A DNA stretch of 64,000 bases from Tethya wilhelma (taxonomy: Eukaryota > Porifera > Demospongiae > Tethyida > Tethyidae), in assembly GCA_964030475.1 (NCBI GenBank), contig CAXIPT010000004.1:4846291-4910290 (forward strand), read 5' to 3'. The notes below the pieces were generated by a model. It had not been told where the DNA came from. It ran no database searches and saw only the letters and a list, made by a program, of their open reading frames with translations. Shown here piece after piece: positions 35,268-49,570 of this stretch. The position numbers were made by a program, and so were the translations under genes. Positions within the stretch are counted from its first letter, which is position 1; every line of letters starts with the position of its first letter.

Positions 35268-35938
35268 TTATTCACTTTTTTAAACACCAAGGTGCTCAAT
35301 TGCATGGAGACAATCACACAGCAGAGACTAGTCAGTCTCTACAAAAGCAGAAGTGTACATTAGATGCGCATGCGCATTATGTGCGTGCAAACCACGTGGT
35401 CTATTGACGACCTTTACCTACATCAAATGGCTAAATAAAAAGTACAGTATTTTATATCGAGAGTTTCAAAGCTGCCTAGATTTTGTTTGCTGCGTTTTCG
35501 CCAGCAACCGAGTCGAAAAGGACGTACTACAGATGAAATGAAGTCCCACTATATGGTTAAAGTTGGCTCAATGTCTTTTGTTTGTCTGGAAATCGCGCGC
35601 GTTCAAGTAAGTCAGTTAGGAAGGAAGAAAGTTGCACTCTTGTGGCTTCTCGCGAGTGCTCTCTCTCCAGAGTGCTCTAAAAACTTTCTACCAGTCTTCT
35701 TGGTTAATACAGTAAGGTAACTGCATGTCTGTGGGAGGCTATTGAAGGCTTAAGTTTCTTTCCCTGAAAGTTTATAAGCATGAACATTTTGTATTGTGTC
35801 AATGGGACAGTCGGCCCATTCCGTACTACCGTACGATGTAACCAGCAGTTATTAGTAAAGTAAAGTTGTGTGTGTCTGTACAAAGGAAGTTCACACAGAT
35901 AATTTTGATCCATATACTAGAAGAATGCAAGGCATTGT
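35268..35938. other. Non-coding DNA with repeat relics
   Basis: A TAGGAATGGGCC-family end in reverse at about 35783-35836 (GACAGTCGGCCCATTC). No supported exon. Confidence 0.4.
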
Positions 35939-36464
35939 GGGGCGAGCCTGAGCGAGCGCAGCTTTTTGCATGAATTGTACAGCGAGTCTCAGTGTATGGA
36001 GAATATTTGTCAGAATGCCAAATTATGGTATAGATCTGGCTGTCAGTGTGAATACAAAACTGACAATGTTTAAATGACTGTGGTGTGAACGTCAGAAGTT
36101 AGTTTACACGAAGAATTGCTAATGAGATGTAATGTCTACAGTTATTTTCGAACTTGGTATCTCTTACCCTCTGACACTGCCAAGCCAGGCTGGCATCACC
36201 GTTTTTCTCCTTGCAGTTTCTGCCTATCTTTCTGTTGGGCGCTGCTGTTAAACAGTTTCTGTGCCTTTCTCTCATAAGATATGCTTAGCAACTGTCTAAG
36301 TCTCACAACCTCTAGCTATTAGCAGAACTATTTCTCAACTGTTCTGCTCTAGCTGCCTCTGTCTGATCTGATTTCTCGATTGACTGTCTCAAAAACACGT
36401 GCACACTATAAGCCTATGCGCATGTGTTAGTAATTCTAGTATTGCATGGTACATGGTACGGGTC
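35939..36464. mobile_element. GGGGCGAGCCTGAGCGAGC element (copy 1, cut by join)
   Basis: Starts GGGGCGAGCCTGAGCGAGCG and matches, in reverse orientation, 47515-48144, including GGGCGCTGCTGTTAAACAG. The right side is cut by the n at 36465. Confidence 0.7.
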
Positions 36465-36465
36465 N

Positions 36466-36552
<87 letters not shown>
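36466..36552. repeat. (TG)n microsatellite at contig join
   Basis: Pure TG, then ATGCATGTTAGCTACTAATC, which also follows the (TG)n at 18488-18528. This places the segment as homologous to the copy A locus. Confidence 0.9.
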
Positions 36553-36555
<3 letters not shown>

Positions 36556-36923
36556 GATGCATGTTAGCTACTAATCTTCGCACAAACATTCTGAGATACT
36601 ATAACAAACACAGTTGGGAAACATTGAGGCTAAAAGCACATATCATTTCTGGTATTCCATGCCTTTTACACACGTGTCACCAGTTATTTCTCATTTGTGT
36701 TGGCTAACAAAGGCTCCCGGGCTGAAACATCCCAAGATTTATCTTCATGCTATGTGAATTGCTCTTATTAAAACATTTCTAAGATAATTTAATGGGTATG
36801 GATATTGCACACCTCTAAAGGTTACAGTATTTTACTCTTGGTTACAGTAAAGTCAGAACACATGTTTTGTACACCTTACTTTAAAGTGTACATGTGCACT
36901 ATTATGTACCTGCTATCCCACAG

Positions 36924-37107
36924 ATGTGGACAGATGCCTCTACTGACTCCATTGGTGAGGCAGCAACAGAGCACAGCCAGTTTATCTACTCTCCCTCCAA
37001 TGGCACGACAGCCAAGAAATCTTTTAGTGATCCTCTGACCACAGGACAAGAGAAGATGAGCTACGTTCTCAAGACACCAGCTACTGGGAGTGACTGCATG
37101 GGCCAGG
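36924..37107 (+). CDS. Candidate internal coding exon, family unknown
   Basis: After a CCACAG acceptor the frame reads MWTDASTDSIGEAATEH and later KSFSDPLTTGQEKMSYV, open to a donor GGTGTGTG that runs into (TG)n at 37108-37132. Composition is Ser/Thr/Gln-rich as in a disordered linker. It is antisense to the CKAP5 linker exons nearby and has no partner exon that I can join with confidence. Confidence 0.4.
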
Positions 37108-37161
37108 GTGTGTGTGTGTGTGTGTGTGTGTGTGATTTATAGAAAATAAGCTCACAGAGTA

Positions 37162-37162
<1 letters not shown>

Positions 37163-37206
<44 letters not shown>

Positions 37207-37213
37207 ACACACA
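37163..37213. repeat. (CA)n microsatellite
   Basis: About 50 bases, adjoining the donor of the CKAP5 linker exon that ends at 37224. Confidence 0.9.
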
Positions 37214-37223
37214 CTAGACTCAC

Positions 37224-37750
37224 TGCAATAGCAGGCTCGATCTTCTCATCAGGAGCCATCTTGACAGGGGCAGCCCCTCCCTTTCCTTTCCCTTTGCCTT
37301 TCCCCTTGGCCTTCCCTCCAGTAGCTGGTTTCTTCTTGGAAGGAGCAGCAGCAGCTGATGATGGTGGGTCTGTCTTCTTCTCAGGGGCTGGACTAGCATC
37401 ACCTGTGGACTTACTCTCACCATCAGCTAACTTCCTCTTGGGAGGCTGGAAAGAATGAAAACGAAAAGCAATCAATAGTCAATACTTATACTAACTGGAC
37501 GATAAGATATTTGCTAGAAGAAACTTTTGCTATAGTATTGCAGATTAATTACAGTTCAGATTGTAATAATTAAACCAAAAGTCAAATGTAAACAACATGT
37601 ATGTTAAAACGGATGCAATATTGTGTTTCAATCTACAAGCTATTAAAAAAACTACATGTGGTCAAAGCAGCCTTATTTTGTCAGGCTGCTACATTATACA
37701 TTCACAACACCTTTACCATGCTCCAACCGTCACTTCATAAGTTGTAAAGC

Positions 37751-37804
<54 letters not shown>

Positions 37805-38065
37805 CTTGTAAGTTGCTATTTATGTCGAGTAACTCACATTCTTCTGACTTGAGAGAACTGGTCTTCTTTTTCTTTGGTTTCTCTTTCACCACCTCTCCAT
37901 CATCTCCCCCTGCTGGGGGGCCACCACCAGAGGCCACGGGGGGAGCTTTGGAGGGATTTCTCAGGTGCAGGGGTCGTAGAAGCAGCCTGACCTTGAAATT
38001 CATTGGACTGTGTGGATGACACCAGTTTGGATCTTGAGTTCAACTGCCTCTCTGTGTTCCTGGAT
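37224..38065 (-). pseudogene. CKAP5: CKAP5-like TOG2-TOG3 linker exons, frame-disrupted
   Basis: Exon 38065-37838 is the counterpart of the intact plus-strand exon 63082-63309 and has the same length (228 bases). It differs by about +7, -8 and +1 bases, so GQAASTTPAPEKS and APPVASGGGPPAGG fall in different frames and IQEHREAVELKIQTGVIH runs to a stop. Exon 37445-37224 is clean (74 codons): PPKRKLADGESKSTGD, a KGKGKGKGKGG basic run, then APDEKIEPAIA, the usual Lys/Pro-rich microtubule-binding linker of XMAP215. An (AAT)n tract at 37751-37802 lies in the intron. This may be a degenerate paralogue or a poorly called haplotype. Confidence 0.7.
37751..37802. repeat. (AAT)n microsatellite
   Basis: About 17 units of AAT in the intron between the two CKAP5 linker exons. 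Confidence 0.95.
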
Positions 38066-38328
38066 CTAACAGGAGAGAGACAAGAAAAGAAATGTATATT
38101 ATTACTGTAGATTGAAAAATTTTTGTAGTTCAAAAATTTTGGTATGACACTGCATTTACGAAAATTAAAATCTGCAAAAATTTAAACATGAACTTTTAAA
38201 TATAAAGACTTGTTAAAATTTTTTTGTATGTACTGCATCTACGAAAATTAAATATCTGAAATTTCATTTAAGAAATATCATTTACATACAAAAAATCATT
38301 GAAATAAATCTTAAGATCTTTTAAAAGA

Positions 38329-38396
38329 CTAGCTGGGATTCAAACCTAGGTCTTTCAAACTCCGGTTGAATGCTCTTACCACTGAGCTACAAGAAC
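38329..38396 (-). other. tRNA-like sequence (pseudo-tRNA or SINE head)
   Basis: The minus strand reads TAGCTCAGTGGTAAGAGCA (A-box D arm), then a five-pair anticodon arm TTCAA/TTGAA, and a GGTTTGAATCC T-loop like a B box. Positions 8-9, the D stem and the T loop fit a tRNA. However, the acceptor stem does not pair (GTTCTTG against CTAGTCT) and base 33 is C rather than T. It is therefore unlikely to be a working tRNA and more likely a tRNA-derived SINE or relic. Confidence 0.55.
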
Positions 38397-38399
38397 TCA

Positions 38400-39331
38400 A
38401 AGGCATTGGAGCAGAGAATAGCAGTATACACTACTATTCATAAGACACTAGTCAACTTTCAAATTAAATCTCAAGGCCTACATCAGGGTTTCATTTAGGG
38501 GAAGGGGCGGATTTGCCCCACCCACCTGAAATTTATATGTAAGCTAATTTGTTTTTTTTTAGTTTTCAATAAATGTGAATAACCATACCAATGCTAGCCA
38601 ATCAACATGGAGAGGCAGACTTAATTATGGTTTCCTTCCATAAGATCATCATCAAATAACATAGTAACGGGTAGTGATACAGATATTTGGGTTTATGGGA
38701 TGGCATTATATAAGATGCAGATTGTATGTACCAAGAGGCCAATATTTACATTCTCTGCTTTAATCTCTCATTCTACATGTGTGATTTTGCCTTGCATCCA
38801 CCCACATGCACTCTCAATTGTCTACAATTAATAACCAATTATTATGCTTACTTGCTATTAATATTCTTAGAGGGAGTGATTATGTAATTTAAGCTCTCTG
38901 TATTAAAGGCCGTCACCACAAAAAGCAAGCAGAATTTATTTCAAAACTTGCCTATAATATATTCTGTAATATAACCTAGCAGATATAGATCCATTTGACC
39001 ACAGTTGGAAACTTGCTGAAGGACAAATACAAACGGTTCTCCTCCACTTTTGTACATGAATAATACATCCCACAGAACCATGCACTAATGAATATTATTA
39101 TCGTTAGTGCTCTGAGCTGGCCACACAATCTGTATGAGTGTACGTGTACGTGTAATGATATTCATCAACCACAAATCAGCACTATTACGCAGAATGAATG
39201 CACTGAATAATGAACCTCATTTCCTGCTTGTGCAATCTAGGGAATTCTTAAGGGGCTTTCCTGATCAGCATCTACAGTATATTAATTGTTAAAAGCATAG
39301 ATATTCACCCATGTAGTAAGTTCATTTTATC
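38400..39331. other. Non-coding DNA upstream of the membrane-protein gene
   Basis: AT-rich, no exon seen. At 38170-38330 imperfect copies of TACGAAAATTAAA recur. Confidence 0.4.
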
Positions 39332-41387
<2,056 letters not shown>

Positions 41388-42202
41388 AAGAAAGATTAGT
41401 GCTCTTTGTATGAGTATAATTGGACTCTTGTGTTACATTACATTCCTAAAGCGTGTGATTGACATACATACAACACGAAATGAGACCATACTGCGAGATT
41501 AGATGCCTCGCGCTAAGGCGCTCAGCAATAATGTTGAAGGATGCAAGCTTGTATCTCAAACTTGTACGTATATATTTTGAGGCTTGTTTTGGCTCAAGAG
41601 ACCCCTAAATAATATTAATTAAAGCTAAAGCGATAGAAGATAGTTTTGGATCGTGAATGCATGCATGCATACGTAGTTGTTCACTTTGTTCCACGCCGCA
41701 TGCATATGTAAGGAGATTTATTTTTATTCCCATGAATGACTTATTACAAATAAAAATGAAGTTACCTACGGTACATACATTAAGCCTCAGCGCACTCAAC
41801 TAGCATGCACAACTAAAATTAATATGCATGCATCTACGTAAAAGACCATCATGCAGCAGATCTGTAAACTGTGCTAGGCTAGCTGCATGGCATATGCACC
41901 TCTGGCTGCTCAGTGCTGTGAATAAGGATTCCGAAGTGGAACTTGTTGCATACTGAAGTCTAGCTGCTGCAATCAAGGATTTGCTGAGCTGTAGTCAACT
42001 TAGCTATAGTTATAATTATCTCTGTTAAGAAACTCACTGGATCATAAACAGCTTTACAGCATGATATTGAAGGCCAGTCAGGCACTGATACAAAACACAC
42101 AACTAACCTATTTCTACACAAAGTATTATCTCATTATTCAACTTGCAATCATTGAATTACTTACCTGTCCAAGCAGCCAAGCCAGCCAAGCTTAAATCTA
42201 TC
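41388..42202. other. Non-coding DNA 3' of the membrane-protein gene
   Basis: No exon. A repeat end with AAGCCTCAGCGCACTCAACT at about 41783 recurs in reverse at about 62895. Confidence 0.4.
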
Positions 42203-42671
42203 TACCGTATATAGACCGTTAATTAAGGCGCCACTAAAAAATAACTACGCATTTAAAAAGGTGCATTTTTAGGTTCAAAACTACTTTGAAACTCAGGTGG
42301 CACGTATTTGGAGGGGCGCCCCATAATTGCAGGTAAAAACACACACATTGATTGCGAATAGCACATAATCGTGTGCCTCTCAGTCTAGCTCTCTCATGTC
42401 TACGATCGCTGCAGGTCTCTTTCTTGGTCGGCCTACACTGTGTACACGTCGATCTCTTTTCAACCAGTTTCTTGCTGTTGGCCTGCTAATAGAAGGATCA
42501 GGTCTGTATTCTTCTTAGATTCAGACATGAATCTTTTCTTCCTCCAATTATGGATGCGCCAGCAAAAAATAATTCCGAGGTGGGATGGGCCAAGTTTTGA
42601 GGTTCAAAAATTACTTTGGAGCTCAGATGGCACATATTTAGAGGGGTGCCTTAATTAGAGTCTATACGGTA
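42203..42671. mobile_element. TIR element, TACCGTATATAGACC ends
   Basis: Ends TACCGTATATAGACCGTTAA and TTAGAGTCTATACGGTA. Just inside both ends are related blocks (AGGTTCAAAACTACTTTGAA, AGGTTCAAAAATTACTTTGG) in direct orientation. 469 bases, no transposase. Confidence 0.7.
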
Positions 42672-42894
42672 TGAGACCATGATCCAACAGCTCTACAGTT
42701 TTTCTAGATAACGCACACTATACGGGGCATGATCAATGGGTGCGGTTTCGAAGTAAAGCGTTCAGAAAAGCAATTAAAAGCCTCAGATCTCAGAAACTAC
42801 AGCGTTTTGCGAGATTCTACACGTCAAATTTCAAGATAGTATCGATTCATGAACGTAAGTACCTTCCATCTTGACTCTAGAGCTGCCGTTCTTC

Positions 42895-42985
42895 AGATAA
42901 TTTAGTAACAGACAGACACACAGACAAAACGACTACCGTAATCCTCTGCACGTGCTACGCACGCGCTGAGGCTTAATAAAATCAA
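42895..42985. mobile_element. CGACTACCGTAA...GAGGCTTAA repeat end (reverse)
   Basis: ACGACTACCGTAATCCTCTG, then CACGTGCTACGCACGCGC and GAGGCTTAAT. Same family as 46655-46710 and 62191-62260, with weaker copies at 34990-35045 and 63400-63445. Confidence 0.65.
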
Positions 42986-43126
42986 ACAGCGAACAAAATT
43001 ATAATTATAATTCTTTCCAAATAATTATCCAATGTATATCATGAGAAATACTATACTAATTGGTTTGTAGGAATGTGTGTGTCAATGGTTAAGATGATAT
43101 AATTTTTATACACATGCATGTATGCA

Positions 43127-43195
43127 GGGGCAGATTCTGATGATCATGAGTGGCTTGATCCTCCACCAGTGAAGGTTCCACGACTCAGTGATTAA
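43127..43195 (+). CDS. Possible terminal exon, family unknown
   Basis: After a TATGCAG acceptor the frame reads ADSDDHEWLDPPPVKVPRL, S, D and stops at TAA. It has the acidic then Pro-rich look of a C-terminal tail. No upstream exon can be joined with confidence. Confidence 0.3.
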   Translation, partial: GADSDDHEWLDPPPVKVPRLSD

Positions 43196-43642
43196 GTAAA
43201 CATTATTGATGTGTCAGTATCATCTGAACAGTTCGATTAATTGGTACAATGTATTTGATAATGCACAAGCCTATAATAATTACAAAGACGTTAGTGAGAT
43301 ATATACCTGGGTTTCGAGTAACCAAAACTATGCACATACTTAAGGGCCTATCTATACTCCAGGAAGGTTAAAATTGAAACTTGCATGCATACATATCCCA
43401 TTACAATCAGGTCTAAGAGATTATAATAAACTAAAGATATGTTTTCAAGTCCAGTCAAGGAAGCTACATACATTAAAATTTTATATACAAACAAAATTTT
43501 GAGGGTAAAGGGTCAACATAATCTGATGGACTAAATCAATCTAGGGAAAGTTATAAGAAACTTGGATTTTAACTTATGCCATGATCAGCTCCAAACAATC
43601 ATTCAAATATGCAATTATAAGCAGTATATTAGCTGCACTCAC

Positions 43643-43774
43643 CTAAGTTGTCACTGCCATAGTCTTCAAACAGTTCAGCAATGCAGTCCCTCCATATGTC
43701 CATCACTGAGGACAGGAACTGTGGTCTGATCATGTAGCTTGGAAACAGTTCCATGGTTTCACCGAGCACCTCAA
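43643..43774 (-). CDS. Unidentified helical protein, penultimate exon (copy C)
   Basis: Encodes EVLGETMELFPSYMIRPQFL, SSVMDIWRDCIAELFEDYG, between a TAATAG acceptor (43775) and a GTGAG donor (43642). It is nearly identical to copies A and B with a few substitutions (G for S, MI for VN). No DYEEVQEEFL terminal exon is found downstream in this segment. Confidence 0.6.
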
Positions 43775-44745
43775 CTATTACAAGGGATCTTGTGTGTGTG
43801 TCAGAAAAAAATATAATAATAGGAGGATACATTCAAATCAGTATGATTATTGAGGTTGCAGTTTATAGAAACATACGAGCTATAGTGTCCTGGGCCAAAA
43901 TCTATCCTTTACCCTACAACGACAGAGTTCATTCTTTCAAAGCTAGCACGACAGACTGATGATAAGATTATATCCCCTACAACCAGCCAAGCTATGAAAT
44001 CTATTTTTCAACTGGACATGTTAACCACCACCATACTTACAAGAAACTAGCTCAGAGAATCCATATGGGGATATGAAAATTTTGGAGTAAAGATATAGTA
44101 TCAATAAAAGTGAACCGTGGTTAGATGGGTAATCATTTTTACAAGGGATCACTATAATATTATATGAATCAACAAAGTAGTGGTACACAACTTTGACCCC
44201 TCCGCTCATTGAAATCACAGTGAGCCCTTACACATACGTGTAAGGTAGACGGGGAAATGCACAGGACACGTAGAATCTATAATTATGTGTACATATGCAT
44301 TATTAAGTCACATTACAAAGTTGCATGTATATGTACACAGCTCACAGGGGCATTATTTAGAATAAGGGTAAACATGTAATTTCATAACGTACATAGAATT
44401 GGTATAATTAGGTTCATTAGATTTATCCTTAGGCCCATTAAATATTTGATCAACATTGCTGAAGAACACTAATGCTGTTGACAATGGTTATACCAAATAC
44501 ACAATAATATTATTATTGTGGTAATAAGTTTACACACAACATACAATCATGCAAGACACGCAAGTGTCAATTCAATGCTTTTGCTGACTCAGCATGGTAG
44601 GCACACGTGACCAAATCTAATAGCAAACTATAGTGGTCATGTGATTGGAATGCACTAATTGACACTCGCTTGTCGTACCTCCTCTGATTCATGACCCTTT
44701 TTACCATCTATGGTTATAAATGTTGCACACCTTGGAGTCAGCCAG
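43775..44745. other. Non-coding DNA duplicated from the 20-21 kb region
   Basis: 43800-44100 aligns by eye with 20300-20640 (TTATAGAAACATA, TATCCCCTACAACCA, TTTCAACTGGACAT), and 44340-44460 with 20930-21050. An inverted-repeat relic at 44570-44690 has TGGTAGGCACACGTGACC. No exon. Confidence 0.5.
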
Positions 44746-44881
44746 TGCTGATAGTATGCCAGGGATGAAGGCTCTGGCATACTTGGAACAACCTGATCCC
44801 ATGGAAGTGGCAAGACTGCATATCCATACTATATTGAGAGTGGTGACTGACCTAAAGGAAGAATATAGTACTAATTATAAG
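44746..44881 (+). CDS. Candidate coding exon, family unknown
   Basis: Between a CAGCCAG acceptor and a GTATGA donor the frame reads ADSMPGMKALAYLEQPDP, MEVARLHIHTILRVVTDL, KEEYSTNYK. Its helical character and borders look real, but I cannot assign it or find partners. Confidence 0.4.
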
Positions 44882-44981
44882 GTATGATAACACATGACAT
44901 TGGATTAATTTAATGGTTGGGGTATACGTACTGCCCATGTGATTATACAAACTCTCTCTACATGCTATGTCATTCATGTTA

Positions 44982-45702
<721 letters not shown>

Positions 45703-45902
45703 CTAGCAGGACAGAGGATGAAGATATTGGGGGAACAATATGATTGTAATTATAAAAGTACAGTAGCCAAGAGACAAGGCAAGACAACAAAACAATAATA
45801 CTATTCACATCATAGAAAATCATTAAAAATAGCACAAATTTAAATGTAAACACAGAGATTATTCATAATTATTTTTGTACTTGACACGATTTATAGTCAT
45901 TC

Positions 45903-46590
45903 TCAATGGTTTCGGGCTTTGAAATAGACTCTAAACTTGAGACAATCATTCTTTAAGTATTGAATACTTTTCTCAGTGTTGAGTTCAAGGTCACAGAGCT
46001 TGAAGAAATTTTTAATTTCTGCACCACGTAGACCTCGCCAAATTTTTTTCCATAGATAGAGGCCAGTCTTCTGATGATGGCTGTGGTCCCCCAGTTGGTT
46101 CAATATCTGCACATGTGCTATGGTAGATACTGGCCAGGCTAGTTTGGAGTCATAATCACCAGGTAATAATTGAAAGTAGGCTCTCATATACACTCCATGG
46201 TCTTCATCACTTCCATTGGTTTCAACATTCAGTTTCAACTTGTATCCTCCTGGATGAGAGTAGAATGGTTCACTGTACCAGTTTCCACCACCACCTTGAT
46301 CTTGACACTTCTTGAATTCAGTGAGAGTGAAATCATGGACAGAGAATCCTTGTTGAATGTACGTCTCATTGTACTGAAAAGGTTGGCCAAACATCATACG
46401 ATCTAAATATGAGTCTTGCTGTTTCAAGTGTTTTTGAGTGTCTTTCCCATACTTCACAACTTGATTTTGAAGATTTTCTAGTTCATCTTGAACCTGTTTA
46501 AAACGTCTCTGGAGGTAGGCAATAATTTCATCTTTCTGTTTGGCTAATTGAGTCAAATCATTCTGTTCCAGTTTTAGCTGCTCATGGAGA
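45903..46590 (-). CDS. TRAF-type MATH domain protein, 3' part
   Basis: The frame enters at the join (46591) with a coiled coil (EQLKLEQNDLTQLAKQKDE, YLQRRFKQVQDELENLQ) and ends at TGA 45905-45903. The C-terminal 150 residues form a MATH/TRAF-C domain: FTLTEFKKCQ, WYSEPFYSHPGGYKLKLNVE, NGSDEDHGVYMRAYFQLLPG, DSKLAWP and FFKLCDLE. TRAF domains trimerise through the coiled coil and bind receptor tails. The RING and zinc fingers expected upstream are lost at the join. It is separated from the CKAP5 exons by about 200 bases of AT-rich DNA. Confidence 0.85.
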
Positions 46591-46654
46591 NCCCCTTTTT
46601 TCTCTTTTCCCCTTTTCCCTTCAGTCTCTTTCCCCCCAACCCGAGACGGACAAA

Positions 46655-47514
46655 CAGATAAAATGACTGCCGTAACTCTCTGCACATGCTACGCACGGGC
46701 CGAGGCTTAATTAAAAGATATGAAATTGGTATGAAATCAGTTTGAATACCATGTGGAAATCCGACCAGTTTTTAACTGAAAATGTGATTAAATTAAACCT
46801 TCTGAAAAGGATATGCAGTCTGGTTGTATTGAAACGATTTGAATAAAGGTGATATTATTTTAATGATGGATCCAAATTTTAATAAGTATAATTCAAACTA
46901 GCATAACTCAAAGAACACGTACATCGCACATAACACAACACAACCTGGAAGTTCTACAAATGGGATAGTCATGTATATATATGGAGGAATGTTCAATTAA
47001 CCCAAAACGACCGATGATGTTCTTAAAGTTAACACTTGATATCAATGTATGCTGCTTGCTGCATACATTCTGTACGTAGATTATGACCTATAGCCAATGT
47101 ACATATAATATGATTTCCTAAAATTTTCTCATTTTTCTACTAGAAAAATCATTTGCCTCTACATGCAAAAGTATATATCAAATGATGCTTTTATACAACT
47201 ATCTTCTCAACTTGTCCCAATATGTGGTATATACAGGTTTGTACGGATTAATTTCAACAGCATTAAAATGGTCTCCAGAGATTTTGATAAACGCTAGCTC
47301 AACAAAGACATCTAATTTAGATAGAAAGTGCATACAAAACATTATTGTGCATGTGGTTTGTAACAGACAATGCTTAACGTATAACATACCTTAATGTTAC
47401 AATTATTTGCAGGTAGATTTTTTCGCGGATTTTAGATTTTATCTATTTTACTGGTATTAAATTTTGCTATTTTCTTGAAGACGCAACCAAAGTGTTATTG
47501 ATGTTAGCATAATT
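46655..47514. other. Non-coding DNA
   Basis: Begins with a CGACTACCG...GAGGCTTAA-family end (to about 46710), then AT-rich sequence. Short frames at 47182-47394 show no motif. Confidence 0.4.
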
Positions 47515-48144
47515 GGGGCGAGCCTGAGCGAGCCCCAGATAGCAAGTAGTACGCGGGGTGCGTCTGTATGTCGGTCTGTCGGTCTGTCTGTCTGTCATCG
47601 TTAGGTCTTGTACGCTCACGTAAGCTAATTCTAGCTAACATAATGATCGACCCGTACCATGTAATATGCATTACTCACGCATGCGCATAACTTTAGAGTG
47701 TGCACGTGTTTTCGAGACAGTCGATCGAGAAATCAGAGGCAGCTAGAGTAGAGCAGTTGACAAATGGTTCTGCTAATAGCTAGAGGTTGTGAGACTTAGA
47801 CAGTTGCTAAGCATATCTTACGAGAGAAAGGCACAGAAACAGTTTAACAGCAGCGCCCAACAGAAAGATAGGCAGAAACTGCAAGGAGAAAACTGAACGG
47901 TGATGCCAGGCTTGCTCAACATACAATATCAGAGGGTAAGAGATACCAAGTTCGAAATAACCCTAGACTTTATCTCATTAGCATGCTAACTTCTGACATT
48001 TACACCACAGTCATTTGAACACGGTCAGTTTTGTACACACACCTGACACTGACAGCCAGATCTTTACCATAATTTGCATTCTGACAAATATTCTGACTGC
48101 TGTACAATTCCTGCAAAAAGCTGCGCTCTCTCAGGCTCGCCCCA
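47515..48144. mobile_element. GGGGCGAGCCTGAGCGAGC element (copy 2, near complete)
   Basis: Ends GGGGCGAGCCTGAGCGAGCC and GCGCTCTCTCAGGCTCGCCC are inverted repeats of about 18 bases. The interior, with CTGTCGGTCTGTCTGTCTGTC, matches 35939-36464 in reverse. No transposase frame. Shorter relics with the same end lie at 13805, 63672 and 63855. Confidence 0.75.
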
Positions 48145-48165
48145 CAATGCCTTGCTTTCTTCTAG

Positions 48166-48862
48166 TACTCAGGGGAGTTAAGGCTGCCTATGCTTAATTT
48201 ATTCGAAATTTAAAGTAATGTATCTATCTCCTAAACGATGGCCTATATTACCATGGCAACACATACAGATGTTCACCAAACTTGCCTCAACATGTTCGTC
48301 CAGTTAATTTGGTCATGTGACATGCATATCATGAATAATTGTGATTTCTTGAATTCTTATGAATAATTAATTAGGCGGTGGTGAATATGGTTGCTATGGC
48401 AACCAAATTTTTTTTCCAGTGAGTCGTCTAATATTGGAGTATGTCAATCTGCCCTGAAAAAAGGGATCCGATATATGCGCATAAAGATATAAGCAGTTTT
48501 GTGTACGTAGCACAACAGGTGTGACTGCTTTTTGGTTAATAAATTTATGCGCATATATCGGATCCCTTTTTTCAGGGCAGATTGACATACTCCAATATTA
48601 GACGACTCACTGGAAAAAATTTGGTTGCCATAGCAACCATATTCACCACCGCATAATTAATTATTCATAAGAATTCAAGAAATCACAATTATTCATGATA
48701 TGCATGTCACATGACCAAACTAAATCGACGAACATGTTGAGGCAAGTTTGTTGAACATCTGTATGTGTTGCCATGGTAATACAGGCCATCGTTTAGGAGA
48801 TAGACACATTACTTTAAATTTCAAATAAATTAAGGCATAGGCAGCCTTAACTCCCCTGAGTA
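48166..48862. repeat. 700-base palindrome (foldback), about 310-base arms
   Basis: Left arm TACTCAGGGGAGTTAAGGCT to about 48483; right arm from about 48546 to 48862 is its complement with few mismatches (for example CCTATATTACCATGG against CCATGGTAATACAGG). The loop is about 60 bases. No frame of known type. It directly follows the GGGGCGAGCC element. Confidence 0.8.
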
Positions 48863-49194
48863 TATAGTAGAGGAGGAGCCAGGACAATAGCATGAAGTCG
48901 TTTACAGTACACATAGCAAAGTGGTACATGGTTTACATTTTAACACATGGTGTGGTGAAGTGGCTTGTACATGGCATGTACCAACTTAATTATATTCATA
49001 CAGTTTGCTCCTAAAAATGAATTTCTACATGAACTAATTTTTGCGTTTTTGGAGCCATCCGCAAAAATATCAAACGTTAGTACCCGCAAAAATTTGTAAC
49101 ACTTAAGGTACCATCTATTTGTTGAAGTTTCTGCATCTCTTTCTCTCCGTGTAAGACTACCTGAATATCGTAACAAGTAAATTAAAATACAATA
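48863..49194. other. Non-coding DNA
   Basis: A short relic with CGCAAAAATATCAAACG and CCGCAAAAATTTG resembling TATAGCGGG-family interiors. No exon. Confidence 0.35.
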
Positions 49195-49570
49195 TCATAC
49201 TACCGTACGTATAGTAGGAATGGGCCGACTGTCCCATAGACACCATACAAAATGTTAGCCACCATAAAAATCTAGTCAAACTAAACTAGACCTTCAAAGT
49301 TGCTCAGAAGCTCTCACTGACAGATTACCAGCTGCATGCAAGTCACAAAAACTCACAAAAACTTTCCGCAGCACTCGTAGAGAGCACTAGTGGGAACATG
49401 GCACTATGGTGGCTTCCCACTAGTGCTCTCTACGAGTGCTGCGGAAAGTGATCAAGAATAAAAATGAAGTAGTCATGTGCCGAACTTGAGACCATGCCTT
49501 GTTTCAATACTTTTTACCGCACTGCCCATTCCTACACAACTTATTTTTTTGAAATTTTTACTACTTGTGT
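49195..49570. repeat. Fused relic: TAGTAGGAATGGGCC block, hairpin, ACAAGTAG end
   Basis: GTAGGAATGGGCCGACTGTC block (as at 6272), a hairpin 49361-49449 (ACTTTCCGCAGCACTCGTAG and complement), then a reversed ACAAGTAG-family end finishing at 49570. This is the block order of 6260-7269 compressed. Confidence 0.65.

Noticed and set aside
38329..38396. Functional tRNA gene
   Set aside because: The acceptor stem does not pair and position 33 is not T.
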